Shown: positions 46,741-59,200, counted from the stretch's first letter. The stretch is 64,000 nt of DNA from Blasia pusilla (GCA_050084515.1 CM114272.1:13578001-13642000); one strand, 5' to 3'. Numbers and translations: made by a program. The notes: generated from the sequence alone by a model not told the origin.

Positions 46741-47330
46741 GGGCGGGAATTAGGGGATTCGATCATTTTGGAAAGAACGGAGAAGAGCGGTAGAAACCGA
46801 ACACGGAGGGATTAGCATTTGATTACGAGCAGATTAGCATTTGATTACGAGCGGAAGACCCTAAACCGAGGAATACGAAGGGCGCGCGAGGAGAAACAGG
46901 GAACGAGGAAGAGCAGAGACCGTGATTAGCTGTGATTATCAGCGTATTAGCATTTCATTACGAGCTTGATTAGTTGTAAGTCGAACTGCTGCGAGCTGCG
47001 GACCGCGGATTTCAAGCCGGATTAGGCGGATGGGGTCCACTCCGTAACTTTCATGTAAGAGATTCTTTGCGTCCGTGAGTATCATTTGCCAATTTGCACG
47101 TAAGTAGCTATCAGTGCCACACATTCAGCCATGGTGATAGATAAAAGCTTAGATCGTAATCCAGGAAAACATGTCTATTATTATGTGCACTATAATTTTG
47201 GTGTTCGGTTCCATTTATGTATTGTCCGGTCTTGCCCAGGTCGAATGGACAAAATTCACACTTTAAGCCTGCACTTGAAGTCTGCACTTTAATTGGAGCG
47301 TGCACTTGAATCCCTGAACAGCTTATAGCC
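46741..47330. other. Upstream region of the MULE-type gene, no gene seen
   Basis: Short repeats TTAGCATTTGATTACGAGC at 46812-46851 and a variant near 46948-46966 occur. No frame is supported. Promoter and 5' untranslated sequence of the following gene should lie in the right part. Confidence 0.4.
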
Positions 47331-49183
47331 ATGGTGAAATTCAAGAAATATTCAGCTGCATTTGAATGCGATGTCATCCAAAACCCTCTCCCTGGTCCTT
47401 TTTTGAGCGAGCATTTGATTTGGTATGGCAATAGAAAAGAGGCATGGATTCCCTCAGATAGGGTTGAAGACTTCATTCATGGTGAAGAACAAAGACCACA
47501 TTTAGGAAAAGGAATACCGACAAATCAGGTAACATACATGTTACAGTTCGATACTGGTGTTCATATGGACCCCAGGATCATAGGAATACCGTCTGGACCT
47601 CTCTGCCAAGTGAGGTTTTTGATTCAAACCTGCGTTGCAAGGGAGGTAAGGGTAGTAGGCCAGAAAGCCAAAGTACACGGCTTGGGCTATCTCAGGGACG
47701 TGGATGCCAATTTCACTTTGCCGTTGTAACCTCAAAGGACCGCCCTGGGTGTTCTATGTTGAGGCATATGCATTCCAAGCATGTCGATAAAGGGTGTATA
47801 TGCCATGGGGACTTAGACAGATCGGACATTGCGAATGCTATTGTTGCCCCGAAGTTGAGTTCTCATTGTAGGGATTTTGTTGAACGGTTATTGCGAGTGA
47901 ACGTGAGCCCCTTAAATATCATGAAGGAGCATAGGAGATGGATTCGTGAACACATTCTCGATAATCCTAATCAGGCACAAGCTTGGGGCATGGACGCTAT
48001 GTTAAAACCACAAGACATCCTTAATATCAAGCATTCACTACGAAGACGCGAAGGGGGGTATGATGGAACCGATGACGCCACTGCAATCCAACATTGGGTT
48101 GCAGCTCATCCTGAAAATGTCATACACTACAGGGAGGCCATTTCAAGTTTAGGCCAACCTTTCATCCTGGTCATTTTTACACCTTGGATGCTTCAGAATC
48201 TTTTGCATCTTGGTAACGGTGGAGCCATCTCCATGGATGCCACTCATGGCACAAACACATATGAGGTAATTTCAAACATTCTCAGAATTGTAATGTCATT
48301 CTCTTAGAGGAGTTTATAGGCTACATTACTTCTGTGCTATCATTTGAAAATTGCTGCACGATCTGGCAGAAATGGTAACATTTGGAACGTTGTGTTCACT
48401 TTAATAGATATGTACATGAACAATCGGATTCCTGAACACACTCTTTTCTATGTTCACAGTATCAGCTATTCACGTTGCTCGGTTTTGACAAGTTTCAGAA
48501 CGGATTACCTCTAGTATGGGCCATTTTACAGAGGCATCAACATCGGGATCTAGTGGATGCATTGGCCCATATCAAGGATTGGGCAGATACATTTATGACA
48601 AGAGATTTTGCGTCGGTTGGTAGCCCCGGTTGGAAACCGTCATGCTTCATAGTTGACGACTCCAAAGAGGAACAATCTGCAATCAGAGAAGTCTTCCCTG
48701 ATGTTCCCATAGACCTGTGTCTATGGCATGTCAGGAAGAATTGGTTAAAGCAATTGCACCAACGAGTCCGTTGTCCAATTACAAAAGCAGACATGAACAG
48801 GGACTTGGGTGGTATCATGTACTCACGTGAAGAAGGTATGTTCTATGTGAGTCAATAATAGTAGTTCGTTTCATTGTTTCTCAGCTATGTCCGTTGTGGG
48901 AGTAGGGTTCATATTAATTAAGCAATGGTTGCCTGTCCCAGATCCTGTGGATGTCTCGTATCGTTTCATGCGCAAGTGGGCTGCAACTGAACGTCACTTT
49001 GTGAAATACTATTTAAACTATTGGCATCCTAAGATTGTTACTTGGGCAAAGGGCTATCGTAAGCATGCAAGATCCAACCAAGATACAAATGCCGCGATAG
49101 AAAGGTGGCACCACACTCTGAAGATGCATCTCACTTCTACCATGCCTACAAAACCCACCAGGAAGCTCATATGGCTTGTGTAG
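47331..49183 (+). CDS. MULE-type transposase, intact after splicing
   Basis: Four plus-strand exons join in phase to 519 aa: 47331-47645, 47696-48265, 48460-48835, 48885-49183. The start ATG has a good context (GCCATGG). Around residues 100-130 lies a zinc-binding WRKY/GCM1-like pattern (TCVARE, GRGCQFHF, RHMHSKH). The DDE core follows: SMDATHGTNTYE (Asp ~286), CFIVDDSKEEQ (Asp ~361/362) with the diagnostic CLWH at ~382-385, and TNAAIERWHH (Glu ~493). This fits Mutator-like transposases. Introns 1 and 3 are only 50 and 49 nt. No SWIM finger follows the core, so the C-terminus may be truncated or the family lacks it. It lies between fragments of broken gypsy elements; TIRs were not found. Active or domesticated status cannot be decided from sequence. 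Confidence 0.75.
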
Positions 49184-49356
49184 ATCTTATGCGGGGAAAT
49201 AGAAGACTTGTGGAGATCCTTACTTATATTATTAAAAGAGTCCGACTTCTTAAATTCTCCATAGTCGTGATAATGTGCTAGTCAGCCTAGTCTTCTTTTG
49301 AAATTGGATGCGATTTTAAAATATGTTGTATCGTGAATTTAAGGAGAGTTTCTAGT

Positions 49357-51013
49357 CTAACGATGCCCAATGCACAAGATGGAAGCCTTGAACAACATTG
49401 TAGCCTCCTCCACTTGTCTCATCAAGCAGAGAAATCCATCCTCCAACTCAGTCATGCTCCTCCTTGTGATCGAGTTCACCAACTCCATCTTCGCTGGAAC
49501 CTCACGGACCAACCGCACTTGTAACTGCTTGCCTTTTAGCAAGACGCTCAACCTCAATGGTCGGCGTCTTAACTCCACCTCATACGCATCTAGGAATGTA
49601 TTCCCCAAAACTCCGTCAATGCCGTCCATTTCGCATACAGTGAAATTCTCCTTCAACTCGAATACCCGCATCCCTCTTTGTCAAACCCAAGACCAAATCA
49701 GAAGTCCGATGAGACTTGCCTCCTGCAAATCCCACTCGAATGGGCTCGTCCGCCTTAGAGGTAGACGGCCCCGGTTCCTTCACGATTCTCGGCTTAGGAA
49801 GGAGTGCGGCACATGTATCCACGAGCAACAACACATCGCGATCAGCAATCTTGGATCTTAGGTACACCAAATTGTGCGTCCTCTTGGTGACTTGAAGGGA
49901 CGTCTCGATATCGCCGCCAACAGATGCTTAGCAAAGAAACGCAATCATACTCCCATTACTAACCTTCGGTTTGAACACCCTTTCGACAGTGCCCTGGGAT
50001 TCGCCACAGTTGTAGCATACGACCTTGCCGTTTCTGTCTTTGAGTGTTGTCCTCCTTTCGGCCGCATGAAGTTCCACTCATTTTGCTGCCGGGGCAAACG
50101 ACTCTCCTGGTTTGTGCTGGCCCCCACTCCAGCCTCTTTTGAACGCCTCCTTATTTTTTGACTTCTTCGAAAAAACTTTTGACTCGAAGGGTTTTTGGGT
50201 TTGGACCTCATCGTCCCCTAATCCGCTCCGCTAGCTTCGAAGGTCCGCGCAGTCTCGGCAACGCGTCGGCATTCGGTAAAGGGCCTTTTCAGCGCTCGGC
50301 TTGAGTCCACTAATGAAGATAGCCTTCTTCGCGTGATCATCCATCTTCGGACTAGAAGTCAGTTTCGCACTAAACTCCCTCACATACGCGCTTAAGGAAC
50401 CACTGCGCATCCATCCGCGACGCATTCCACCGTGTCACGCAACCCTTGATACTCGGAGTGAACGATCCCCAATCAACTCCTTGAACTCCTCCCAACTCAG
50501 AGGTGACTCGCCGCCCAGATATTCCTCTCGTTGAGCTGTCCACCATTGTAGAGCATGATCCTTTAGGAAAGTAACGGTTACCGTCACCTTGTCCTGCTCA
50601 GCAGCCCTCTGCGCCTTGAAGTACAGTTCCAGTTCCGTAAGGAAATCCTTCACTTTCCGCGAGCGCCCCACTCCCGTGAATGGCGTGGGAAGGTTCGTCT
50701 TGCAGAGCTTTTTGCCCGCACTCGGGTTTCGAGTGGCCTCTAACTCTGCAATCCGCTTGCTTTGCTGGGACATCTGCTCCACCAACACCTTCAACAAGTC
50801 CAACGTCTGGCTCGACTCCGTCCTTTCCCCTGAGTTTGGGCCCACCGGCCCCGCGGAAGGAGTCGGCTCTGGAACGTCCTCACGACTGGTGTTCAGCTCT
50901 TTGGGAGTCTCCGTCTCCACCATAGCTTCACGGTCCGGCATTAGTTCCTCTCTTGGTTCACGTCGCTTGATTCGGCGCTTCTTGGGTTGTTCTCCCTCGA
51001 TCGCCATTTCCAA
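49357..51013 (-). pseudogene. Ty3/gypsy gag-protease remnant
   Basis: On the minus strand, a gag frame starts at ATG 51013: a basic N-terminus, a Ser/Pro/Glu-rich linker and a helix (LVEQMSQQSKRIAELEA). The Retrotrans_gag pattern follows (FLTELELYFKAQRAAEQDKV, ALQWWTAQREEY, SWEEFKELI), and after a frameshift near 50430 come AYVREFSAKL and KKAIFISGLK. Further downstream a basic region and an aspartic-protease-like segment occur (VLLLVDTCAA, where retroelement proteases have D-T/S-G), then IDGVLGNTFLDAYEVEL. The protease is disrupted and the sequence stops near 49357, where the MULE-side sequence begins. The start lies about 130 nt from a tRNA-Met-type primer-binding site. Confidence 0.8.
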
Positions 51014-51141
51014 GCCAACTCACTCAGATCTCCTCCTCGTTTCTTGCGTCCCTCCTCGAGCGTCCGAGTCAGCCGCTACCTTGAAATTTCCCAAGCGTCC
51101 GGCTGATCCCTCGACCCCAAGTTCTCGCTCACCAAGGATTA

Positions 51142-51153
51142 GCTCTGATACCA
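51142..51153 (-). other. Primer-binding site of the gypsy element
   Basis: The minus strand reads TGGTATCAGAGC, the classic plant LTR-retrotransposon primer-binding site complementary to initiator tRNA-Met. It lies just upstream of the gag start at 51013, as expected. Confidence 0.85.
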
Positions 51154-51155
51154 CT

Positions 51156-52110
51156 TATCGCGCCCCTACTCTCGTTGAACATCAATCTTTAGTGTTGCGG
51201 AAGCGTGCGTTCAGTAGGTCACGAACTCATCGCCGATCTGCACCCAAACATGCGCTCTCGTTAGTCGGGTGTGGGCCAACCGGCGTTCCAACCCACCGAG
51301 TCCTCGGCTCGGCGTCTCATCAAGCTCAACCTTCCTTAGTTCCTAGCTTCCAAAACATGGCAAGTCCTTCAAGACTTGGAACAGACTTCCTGGTTAGTCG
51401 AGGGATCTGAAACGGCACTTGCATGCCTAGCGATTCCAACTGTTCAACGGTCCTCGTGTGAGTTCCGAACCGAGACCCAAGTAATTGAGTCGCGGCGTGA
51501 AATCCAAGAGGGATGTCTAAAATCGCCTCAATGGACTTGGTGCAGGTTTTCCAACCCAACGCCCAAACTCGCGTTCCGTTCCATGCCCTTGAGCCGCCCC
51601 GCGGCGCCCAAAGTGGGGTTTGGGTTCCAAGCACTCTCGGAGACCTTCCCCCTTACTAGTACTTCTGGGGTTCTCCAATAACCCCTCCTCTTTGGGAAAA
51701 GAGGGTCGGGCCGTTCATTGTGGCCCTCAACCCGACTCCACTTATAGTCGTTTTCGGGTTGTATCTCGGCCGCTGCGTATGCGTTTGCAGCGATCTTTGG
51801 TGCGTTTGGACCGGCTCTCCATAAGCTTTCCAACGCACCCATATTTGCTCCAAACGCATCTCGGCGCTAAAAGTTATGGCCATAAATACAGTCGGAAACT
51901 CTCAAACGCTAGTGGCGTTCCTAATCCGGATCTTCCTTTTGGCAACCCACTTCCTAGACTCGACTTCTTTCAAGTCTCATTCCGCGTTTGGTCCAGGTTT
52001 TTCAGTCGCGACCATAACACCTGAAACGCGACTCCTCGTTCGCGTCTCGTATCGTGTCTCCTCTTTGAGACAACTCCAACGCGCAAACCATCTTAGCGTG
52101 AGCCCGCTAA
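51156..52110 (-). repeat. Probable 5' LTR/leader of the gag-protease element
   Basis: By position, sequence immediately 5' of the primer-binding site (higher coordinates on the minus strand) should be the LTR. The stretch up to about 52100 lacks recognisable coding motifs and is then replaced by RNase H text of another gypsy element. The outer edge and the TG..CA ends were not confirmed, and no second LTR copy was found in the window. Confidence 0.4.
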
Positions 52111-52129
52111 TGTTCCGATGTTTAGCTTG

Positions 52130-54090
52130 GCACTTGTTTGGTCATGAGGGTCGCGACATATTGGGTGAGCACGGCTCCAAGCCCCAACATGCTCCAATTG
52201 GTATGCAATTGGAAAGGACGCCCCCTGATCGGTCTCCTCAATATGGGCGGGGATGTCAATCTATCCTTGAGCATCTGAAAATGCTCTCTCTTGCTCATCC
52301 CCCCAGTGCCACTCCTGATCCACCTTGGTCATCAAGGTTAGCGGCTTTGCAATCGAACTGAAACCCTTGACGTACCATCGATAGAAGCTCGCTAATCCTA
52401 TGAATGCACAAACTCGACTCACATCTGTAGGGCGTAGAATGCGTGAAATAGCCTCTACCTTCGTCTATTGTACACCAAGGCCCCCATGGTATATCGTATG
52501 ATCAAAGTACTCAATCTGGTCGTAGAAGAACTTGCACTTGCTTGGATGTAGCTTCAGCCCATGTAACTGCAATCGTCAAAACACCTCCTCTAAATGTCGC
52601 TCATGCTTCTCGACCGTGGCGCTAAAGAGTACGATGTCATCAATATAACACCTAGCAAAATCCAGACCTGCCACGATCCTATCCATGACCCTCTGAAACT
52701 CAAACGGGGCATTCCTTAACCCAAATGGTAAGAACCACCACTGTTACAAAAAATCCTTCCCATGAGGATTGAAGCCCCAAAATGTCGTCTTCTGCCTGTC
52801 CTCCAATCTGATAGGCAATTGATGGTATCCGACTCGCAAATTCAATGAACTGAAGACCTTTGCATGTCCAATCGCATCAAAGATCTCCTCAAGGGTGGGC
52901 ATGGCATACCTATCGGACTTTGTCTTCCGATTGATAGGTCGATAATCTCCACACATCCACCTATTCGTTCAGTTGCCATGCACATCCTTCTTGGCGGGCG
53001 GGATAGTGGCAGATGCATACTCTCCATGGGACATCTCCACTAGTCTTGCTCCAACCAAGTCCTAGCTCCTACTTTGAATCAAAGCCCTCTCCATATCACT
53101 GTACCTGTAGGGTCGTTGGAAGATCGGCGTGTCACTTGACAACTCAATGCAGATCCCTAGACCCTTCAACATACCCAAATCATGCATACTAAATGCAAAA
53201 TAACTCCTGTAACTCCTAAGGAATTGGTGTATCCGACGCTGCTCTCCTCCTGTCAACTTAGGGCCCATATCTGGCTCCCAAGTCTCCATCGTGACTACGG
53301 TAGGACTCTTCGGAGCGGGTGTCGATGGTTGCTATGGTGCAACCCCGTCTCGGACAATAGAACTCTCATCTCCACATGCGATACCCGGAACCACACTCGA
53401 TGTTGTGGCTATCATCTCCTCGCATACCTGCAAAACATCCCAAGAAGTCCAAGGATGTCTCTCTCAATCACCCTTGGTGTGTCAATCTCCTTGAGTCTCG
53501 CCCCCAGTCGTTGCCTCAACCGCCTCGGTAGGGATGGAGCTCACCAACGCAACAACTGTGATCTATCGCGTCCTCAAACGATGCTGCTCAGCTACTCCTA
53601 CGGTGAAAATCCATGTCAAGCAGTTCAGGTCCATTGCCTGACCCAAGACATGATGTCGTGATGCCTCTGATAGTGACGGTATTGCCGTCACTCCTGTGGG
53701 GAATCCCATCGCTCGCTCTCGCTCATCAACGTTGGGCTCCACCAACCTCTGTACTTGGTCATCCCAAACCAAGCCAGGTCCGGCCTCCTTGAATGCATAG
53801 GAAGCGGGAAAACTCACCAATGTGGGAAAGGCTGACCGTGGCCTACCAATCCTCTTGACCACAATCAATGACGGTCGATCATCTAGCCTCACTGCCTGTG
53901 ATCGACGGTCTGGATCCAATATAGAATCCACCAACAAATCGGAGGGGTGCTCCACTCTCGCATATGCCCTCCGTAACACCTCGTGTGGTACCAAGTTGGT
54001 CCACCAAAGATGCTAGCGATGTGCTCGTGAACCCACACTCGCCGTATCTAACAACACTACCGGGCTGATCCATGTGTGCACTTGATGTGC
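52130..54090 (-). pseudogene. Second gypsy element: methyltransferase-like segment, RT, RNase H start
   Basis: The minus strand carries, in order: SLIVVKRIGRPRSAFP and AGPGLVWDDQV, then ERERAMGFPTGVT and HHVLGQAMDLNCLTWIF (53994-53563); an RT entry region (ELSSDTPIFQRPYRYSDMER, 53289-53062); RT core (CGDYRPINRKTKSDRYAMP, HAKVFSSLNLRVGYHQLPI, 53027-52744); a YIDD box at about 52645-52656; GLASFYRWYVKGFSSIAKPL; and an RNase H start (FQLHTNWSMLGLGAVLTQ) to about 52130. Stops and frameshifts separate the parts. The MGFP ... GQAMD text resembles motifs IX-X of cytosine-5 methyltransferases (MGFPD ... GNA). The element is truncated within RNase H and joins the other gypsy's LTR region. Confidence 0.75.
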
Positions 54091-54099
54091 ACTCGTCAC

Positions 54100-54879
54100 C
54101 ACGCAGGACCTCAAATCGCCCAAAATTGACACATTCAGAAATGCAAAAGGAGAATAAGAAATTGGTAAGAGATTATTTATTCTTCAAAATGAAGAAAGTG
54201 GATCTTTTTGGAGTTTCTTTTCAATTTATAAGCTTGGAAATTTAAAGGATATTTTGGGAAAAAAAATTATTGGATGATTTGAATTAATTTTTTATTAATT
54301 AAGAGATGAGGGTTGAAAAAGGAAACAACAACTTCCTCGTTCTTGTATTAATGAGGGAAAATATAGGAAATAAATACCATATATTAAGATAAAAAAATTT
54401 ATTGATTTTTTTAAAATTTATATGTAATTAGAAAATAAAAAAATTTGTAGGAATTTTTTTCAGAAAATAAAATATTCAATTTTAGGTAGACAAAGTTAAT
54501 TTTAAGGAAATTCAAGTTTGTTTTTGAGGGAAGAAGGTTGGAATATTTTGGAGACAAAATGTGAAAGGCCTAGGATAATAAGAGAGTGGTAAGACAAGAA
54601 TTCATCTTAAATTTTTTGTACGTGTTCTTTTTTCCTAAGATTAATTTTAATTTTCAGCTTTCTCAGGTGGGAATTAATAGTTTGGAGAAAACTAAAACTT
54701 AACGACTAGTGAAGAAGTTAAATTTAATTTTCAAATTTGGTGTAGAGGGGAAATCAAGTAATATTTTGGAAACAAATCAAGAAAAGGATAAAAAGAAAAT
54801 GATGGGACAAGCTTTTTTTCTTCCAAAGAATGAAGGCTCAATTGTAGAAAGACGAGTATTTCTGAACCTCCCTAAGGCT

Positions 54880-54880
<1 letters not shown>
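54100..54880. other. AT-rich intergenic DNA
   Basis: The sequence is strongly AT-rich with poly-A and poly-T runs. A 78-codon plus frame (54709-54945) runs into the AG microsatellite and is not considered a gene. Confidence 0.5.

Positions 54881-54882
<2 letters not shown>

Positions 54883-54918
<36 letters not shown>
54883..54918. repeat. (AG)n microsatellite
   Basis: A pure AG run of 18 units. Flanks do not obviously match the AG/CT repeat family at 2.9, 15.2 and 29.2 kb. Confidence 0.9.
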
Positions 54919-54920
<2 letters not shown>

Positions 54921-55855
54921 CATTTGGGATCATCAACTTCACTAAATACTCTTGTTCAAGGTTTTTATCTTGTAGGGAAGGAACAAAAAGAAAGCAGACG
55001 ATGTTCAAGACCAAAGAAGAATAATGTTATGCAAGTGATGCATTGAACAAAGACTCTATGGCGCCAAAAGCATGGTGATCTCTACTCAATGGAAGGGCAA
55101 GGTTCACAAAGGATTTATTGGTGACATCCCAGTTGACTGCCACCTTTGTGGCGCCATAAAAAACCTTGAAGATTTCCTTTTTCCTTTTGGATGTTGAGAA
55201 AGAAAACCTTCATAGAGCTACTCTTCCCTTGCCTCTGACCCGGAAAGTGAATCACAATGATTCCAATTTTTCATGGATGAGGTAGAAATTTTATCAAACT
55301 TTGAAAAGATTACAAACATCATTTGATAACTAAATTGAATTGAGCTACTTTTCAATGTTGGATAGTTTACTAAAAAATAGAATGCAATGGAAGCAATAAC
55401 TTAACTGATCATTGGTGCTCATTCAAACTTCATTATAGACGAGATATGAAGATTCCAAAAGTCGAATACTTGAACAACAACTATAGGAACATTATAGATT
55501 GGCTATTGCCATAATCCCATAATGATCTATGCAAGTGTGTCTTTGAGGATAGTTAGAGATCCTTACTCATTAGATGTAGGATGGCCAGTTCTCATGAAAA
55601 AACTCCCCATTAGGGGATCACACAAGTTTGGTCATAATATGGAGCATTCTCTATCTTCCAAATGCATATGGGGCTCATAGTTTGAGGATTAATCCAAAAG
55701 CTTATGGAAGCCTTCCAACTGCGTAGAAGAGGAGGGCGATTTCTCTCCTAATACACTTACTACGCAGTCACATCAGATTATCATCAATTCAAATGATTGG
55801 TCTTTCATTAGCAGTTCAAGTTGTAATCATTGAGCCTTCCCGAGAGTGATGGGAT
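54919..55855. other. Intergenic DNA, no gene seen
   Basis: No frame of note. No repeat or element motif was recognised. Confidence 0.5.
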
Positions 55856-55859
55856 TATC

Positions 55860-56224
55860 TCGCGGCGAAGGGAAACGCTGTAACAGACACGAATGCGTTT
55901 TACGCGCAGAGATGAAATGAACTTGCTGGCCTCATTTTGAATATTGCGGTGTCGTCGTCGAACGCAGCGGACCGCGGGAATTCAAGCGAAGCTATGGGGG
56001 GAAGGTTGAGGATTGGAGATATCTGAGAATGGCGTGAGATCGAAGAGTGAGGGGGTGGGGGGGATCGATACGCGCGCAGTAGAGGAGGCGAGGAGACGGG
56101 GAGCGGTGGCAGCGGGTGGGGGCGATTTCGAGGCAATTGCGAAAGTGTTGTGTTGTGCCGTGCGGTGCGGTGTTGTGGCGAGACGGCCTCCGAGGGTGAA
56201 GTGTCGTTCGTGGGACGCGACGGT
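55860..56224 (+). promoter_or_regulatory. GC-rich promoter/5' region of the SAP-domain gene
   Basis: GC content rises sharply between about 55970 and 56230, in contrast to the AT-rich DNA to the left, directly before the SAP-gene start codon. Overlapping frames on both strands here come from composition. No TATA box was identified; a CpG-rich, TATA-less promoter is the likely reading. Confidence 0.45.
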
Positions 56225-59200
56225 ATGGCGGGCGCAGCGCAATATCTGCAGGAGTTACCATCGCGGGGATATTTCTCCACTTCCCAGCCTTCTTCTACTC
56301 CGGTATCTCCCCACCCTGCATCTTGATTTCTGACTAGCGACAGATGTGAATCTTTAGGGTTGCACAGCGCGCGTTTTGCTTGCACGTGGGGAAATTCCGG
56401 GGATTCTCGACTTCTGTGAGCTCAACTACTGGCGTAAAGGGGTGAGGCAATTCGATCGTCTGTCAGTCTGTGTCATGGCGGAGGTTTCTCGGGATATTGC
56501 TTCCACAAGAGGATTGGATTTTTGTTTGCTTTGCTTGTGGATTTGGTCATTAGTCACTTGTGTGCCCTTTTCGTGTTCTTTCCAGGACAGCCTGTACCGT
56601 GTTTGCTGGTTCAATTCACACTTCTTAATTTCCTGACTTCTTAAGGATGAATGCAATTGTGAGATCGGGCAGCTTTCACTCTCATCAATCTCTGGATTCT
56701 GAAGATAGCTTTGTTCACAGGCAATTGGCATAACAGTGAATGGTTGTGTGAATATGGGACCTTAACATTGTCGTAGTGCTTAGTGAATTCAGTCCCCCGG
56801 AATGCCCACTCGAAATTCAGCCATCGGTTTTATTTTTTAGTCAACTTTTATGTTTAAGTTGGTTACTATCAGATAACTTATGAGCCATGTGAGGGCGTGT
56901 GCATCGAGATGAAGATCGGTTTTATGTGCGGGGCAATATTTCAAACCCCTTTCGTAGCATTTAGCCTCACTACCATACGATTCAAAGGAAAATTAGTGCA
57001 TGGTGGTTTGATTCTGGGACCTCTATAAGGTCGTAGTGCAAATTGAATTCAGTCCTTTTCCGGAATGCTCACACTAAATTCAGTCATCCGTTTAATTTTA
57101 AAGTCATCTTTTATGTTCAAGTTCCTAACTATCAGATAACTTAAGCCACTTGGTGGCCGTGTGTATCAAGATGGTCGGTTTAAACATTGGGCAATATTCC
57201 GAAACCCTTTCTTAGCACTTAGCCTCAGTGCTAGAGCTGGCGATATGTTTCAGAAAATTAGGTTGTGTCTACGATTTCTTTTTTTCTTTCGATCAGATGG
57301 ATGTCATCAAGTGTGTAGTCGTGCATCAAGATATTACTTTGGGATACACGTCTAGCGTCAGGTGAGCAGTGTTCTTTGTCTATGAACCGAGTTGTACTTG
57401 GACAATCATCTGTAAGAGGCTTTGTCACCTAGTTTATGGGTTGCTTCTGTTATTTAAGGCATTTTGTCGTAGTCATGGGTCTAACAATCCCCTTTTTTGT
57501 TTCTGCTGTTGTGAAACAGGGTGGTTTGCGGGTTTATGTCTGTGACCATGAAACTGCTCCACCAGGTTGAGAGTCTATATTTTCGTTCTTATATTCTCTG
57601 AAGTTTTTTCTGATCCGGAGTAGAATAATTGTGAGTTGAGTATCCCTTTGGTCACTGAAATACAGTGTCTGTGCCTTCAATTATGGGAGACTGGCTAAGT
57701 GAGAGTTTTCCATCATAGAAGCCACAAAATATTTAAATCGGCTTAGGTGGAAGACTCCTCCTTCGGTTCTATCCCTGGTGCTACTGGTGCTGAGCATGAT
57801 TCTGGCTTTCAACAGCGGAGCAGTTAATCAAGACGGACTCTACAAATATCCTCATTCGATATTTGACCCTGAAGAAGGGCAGAGTGGATCAGAAAGGAAA
57901 GGACAACAAAAGGAAGGCATCTGTGGAAGAGGGAAAGGGGAAGCGGTATGTGAATCATTTAAGTTTAGTTTGAAGTAAAATTCCTGAAATGGTATGCGGT
58001 GAATGCCTCAAAATTGTGACCTCTTGCATGTGATTCCGAGAATTGATTAGATTTATCTTTTTTTATGGTGGATTATTCCTTAATGTCTTTCGAGGTTGTG
58101 CCCTTTTCACCATTTCTGGCTGTCATTCTAGGAACTTGTAGTAAATGGGCACGACAATTGGCATGTCAGTTCTGCATTAGTGTTAACAGTTTCTTGTAAT
58201 ATTTGTATATCCAGGCATGCCGAACGACCTGTTGATGACAAGATTATGATTAAAAGGGCGAATCTTGGTGTTGGTCTAAACCGAAAAGGTACAATTGCCT
58301 CTGCATGATTCATTCATTCAAAACATCTGACCGTCTGTCACTTGGGATTTTTTAGGCGGCGAACTTTTGGGAGATGCTTAGAAGCTGAACCTTCCATGCA
58401 GATCTACTGATCGTCTTCAGAGAGCTCATCTATCTATCTCTGGTTTCTTTTGATCGAATTGCTCCTTTTGTAGTGACTCCGTGCTCCTGTTTTAGTGATT
58501 CCGTGAGTGAAGTCTAAAGCGTGTTGTTTTTGTATTGTTTCACAAGGATACTTTTTGCTCACACAAAATCTCGCTTTTGTGACAATCGAAATGTTTTGCA
58601 GATTGGTAGATTACAAAGAAATTATTCGTATCCAAAAACTTCTTCGCCTTCGTAGGAATTTTTTAAATGTCGGTTCAGACTCTGAACGCGAAATGACAAT
58701 ATGAGTTTCTTCAAGTTTCTTATGTTGAAGGAGTTGGAGTAGCGGTCAGTCGGTATGCTCAAGTGTGAGTTCCTTAGAAACGCATGCAAGTGACTCAAGC
58801 AGGTTCGTAGCACTAATTATGGATGTTCTTTTCTTCAGATTCAGGGATAAAGCGTGTTTCTGAGAAGGACCTTCAGGGTTACACGGTCCCCAAAATCAGG
58901 TCACTGCTCAGAGAGCGGGGTCAAACTGTGAAAGGCAACAAGGTTCTTGCTTCAACCTTTTCACGGGCTCTAATTCTTGTACTTCATTGAATTCAACTGT
59001 GTTAGAGACAGATATTAGCAGTAGATATTCGACAGTTCCACTGCGCTTGTTGGTCGGCAGTTATTTTGTGACAAAAATCCTGCTAACTGTGAAATGAATC
59101 ACGCTCAACCACGGAGGTATGTCGAAACTGTGATTGTTTACGTGGTTCCAGAATGGGCATTTCCGGGGTACTCAATCGGACTACTGTAGTCAGCAAAATC

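Noticed and set aside
49370-50161. Plus-strand frames of 95-163 codons
   Set aside because: Antisense to the gag-protease remnant, whose minus-strand translation is recognisable.
50589-52361. Plus-strand frames of 101-273 codons
   Set aside because: Antisense to gag or within the LTR-like region; no motif.
55900-56385. 161-codon minus frame and overlapping frames
   Set aside because: GC-rich promoter region of the SAP gene; the minus frames overlap the SAP first exon and lack motifs.
56376-56440. Candidate SAP exon ending ACTACTGGC/GTAAAG
   Set aside because: Phase fits, but there is an in-frame stop upstream with no ATG, and the 56225-56302 exon is far closer to the conserved N-terminus.
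57161-57355. Candidate first exon of the SAP gene near 57297 (after CAG)
   Set aside because: Its phase does not fit the exon at 57520, whereas the exon 56225-56302 fits both phase and the conserved LPSRG text.
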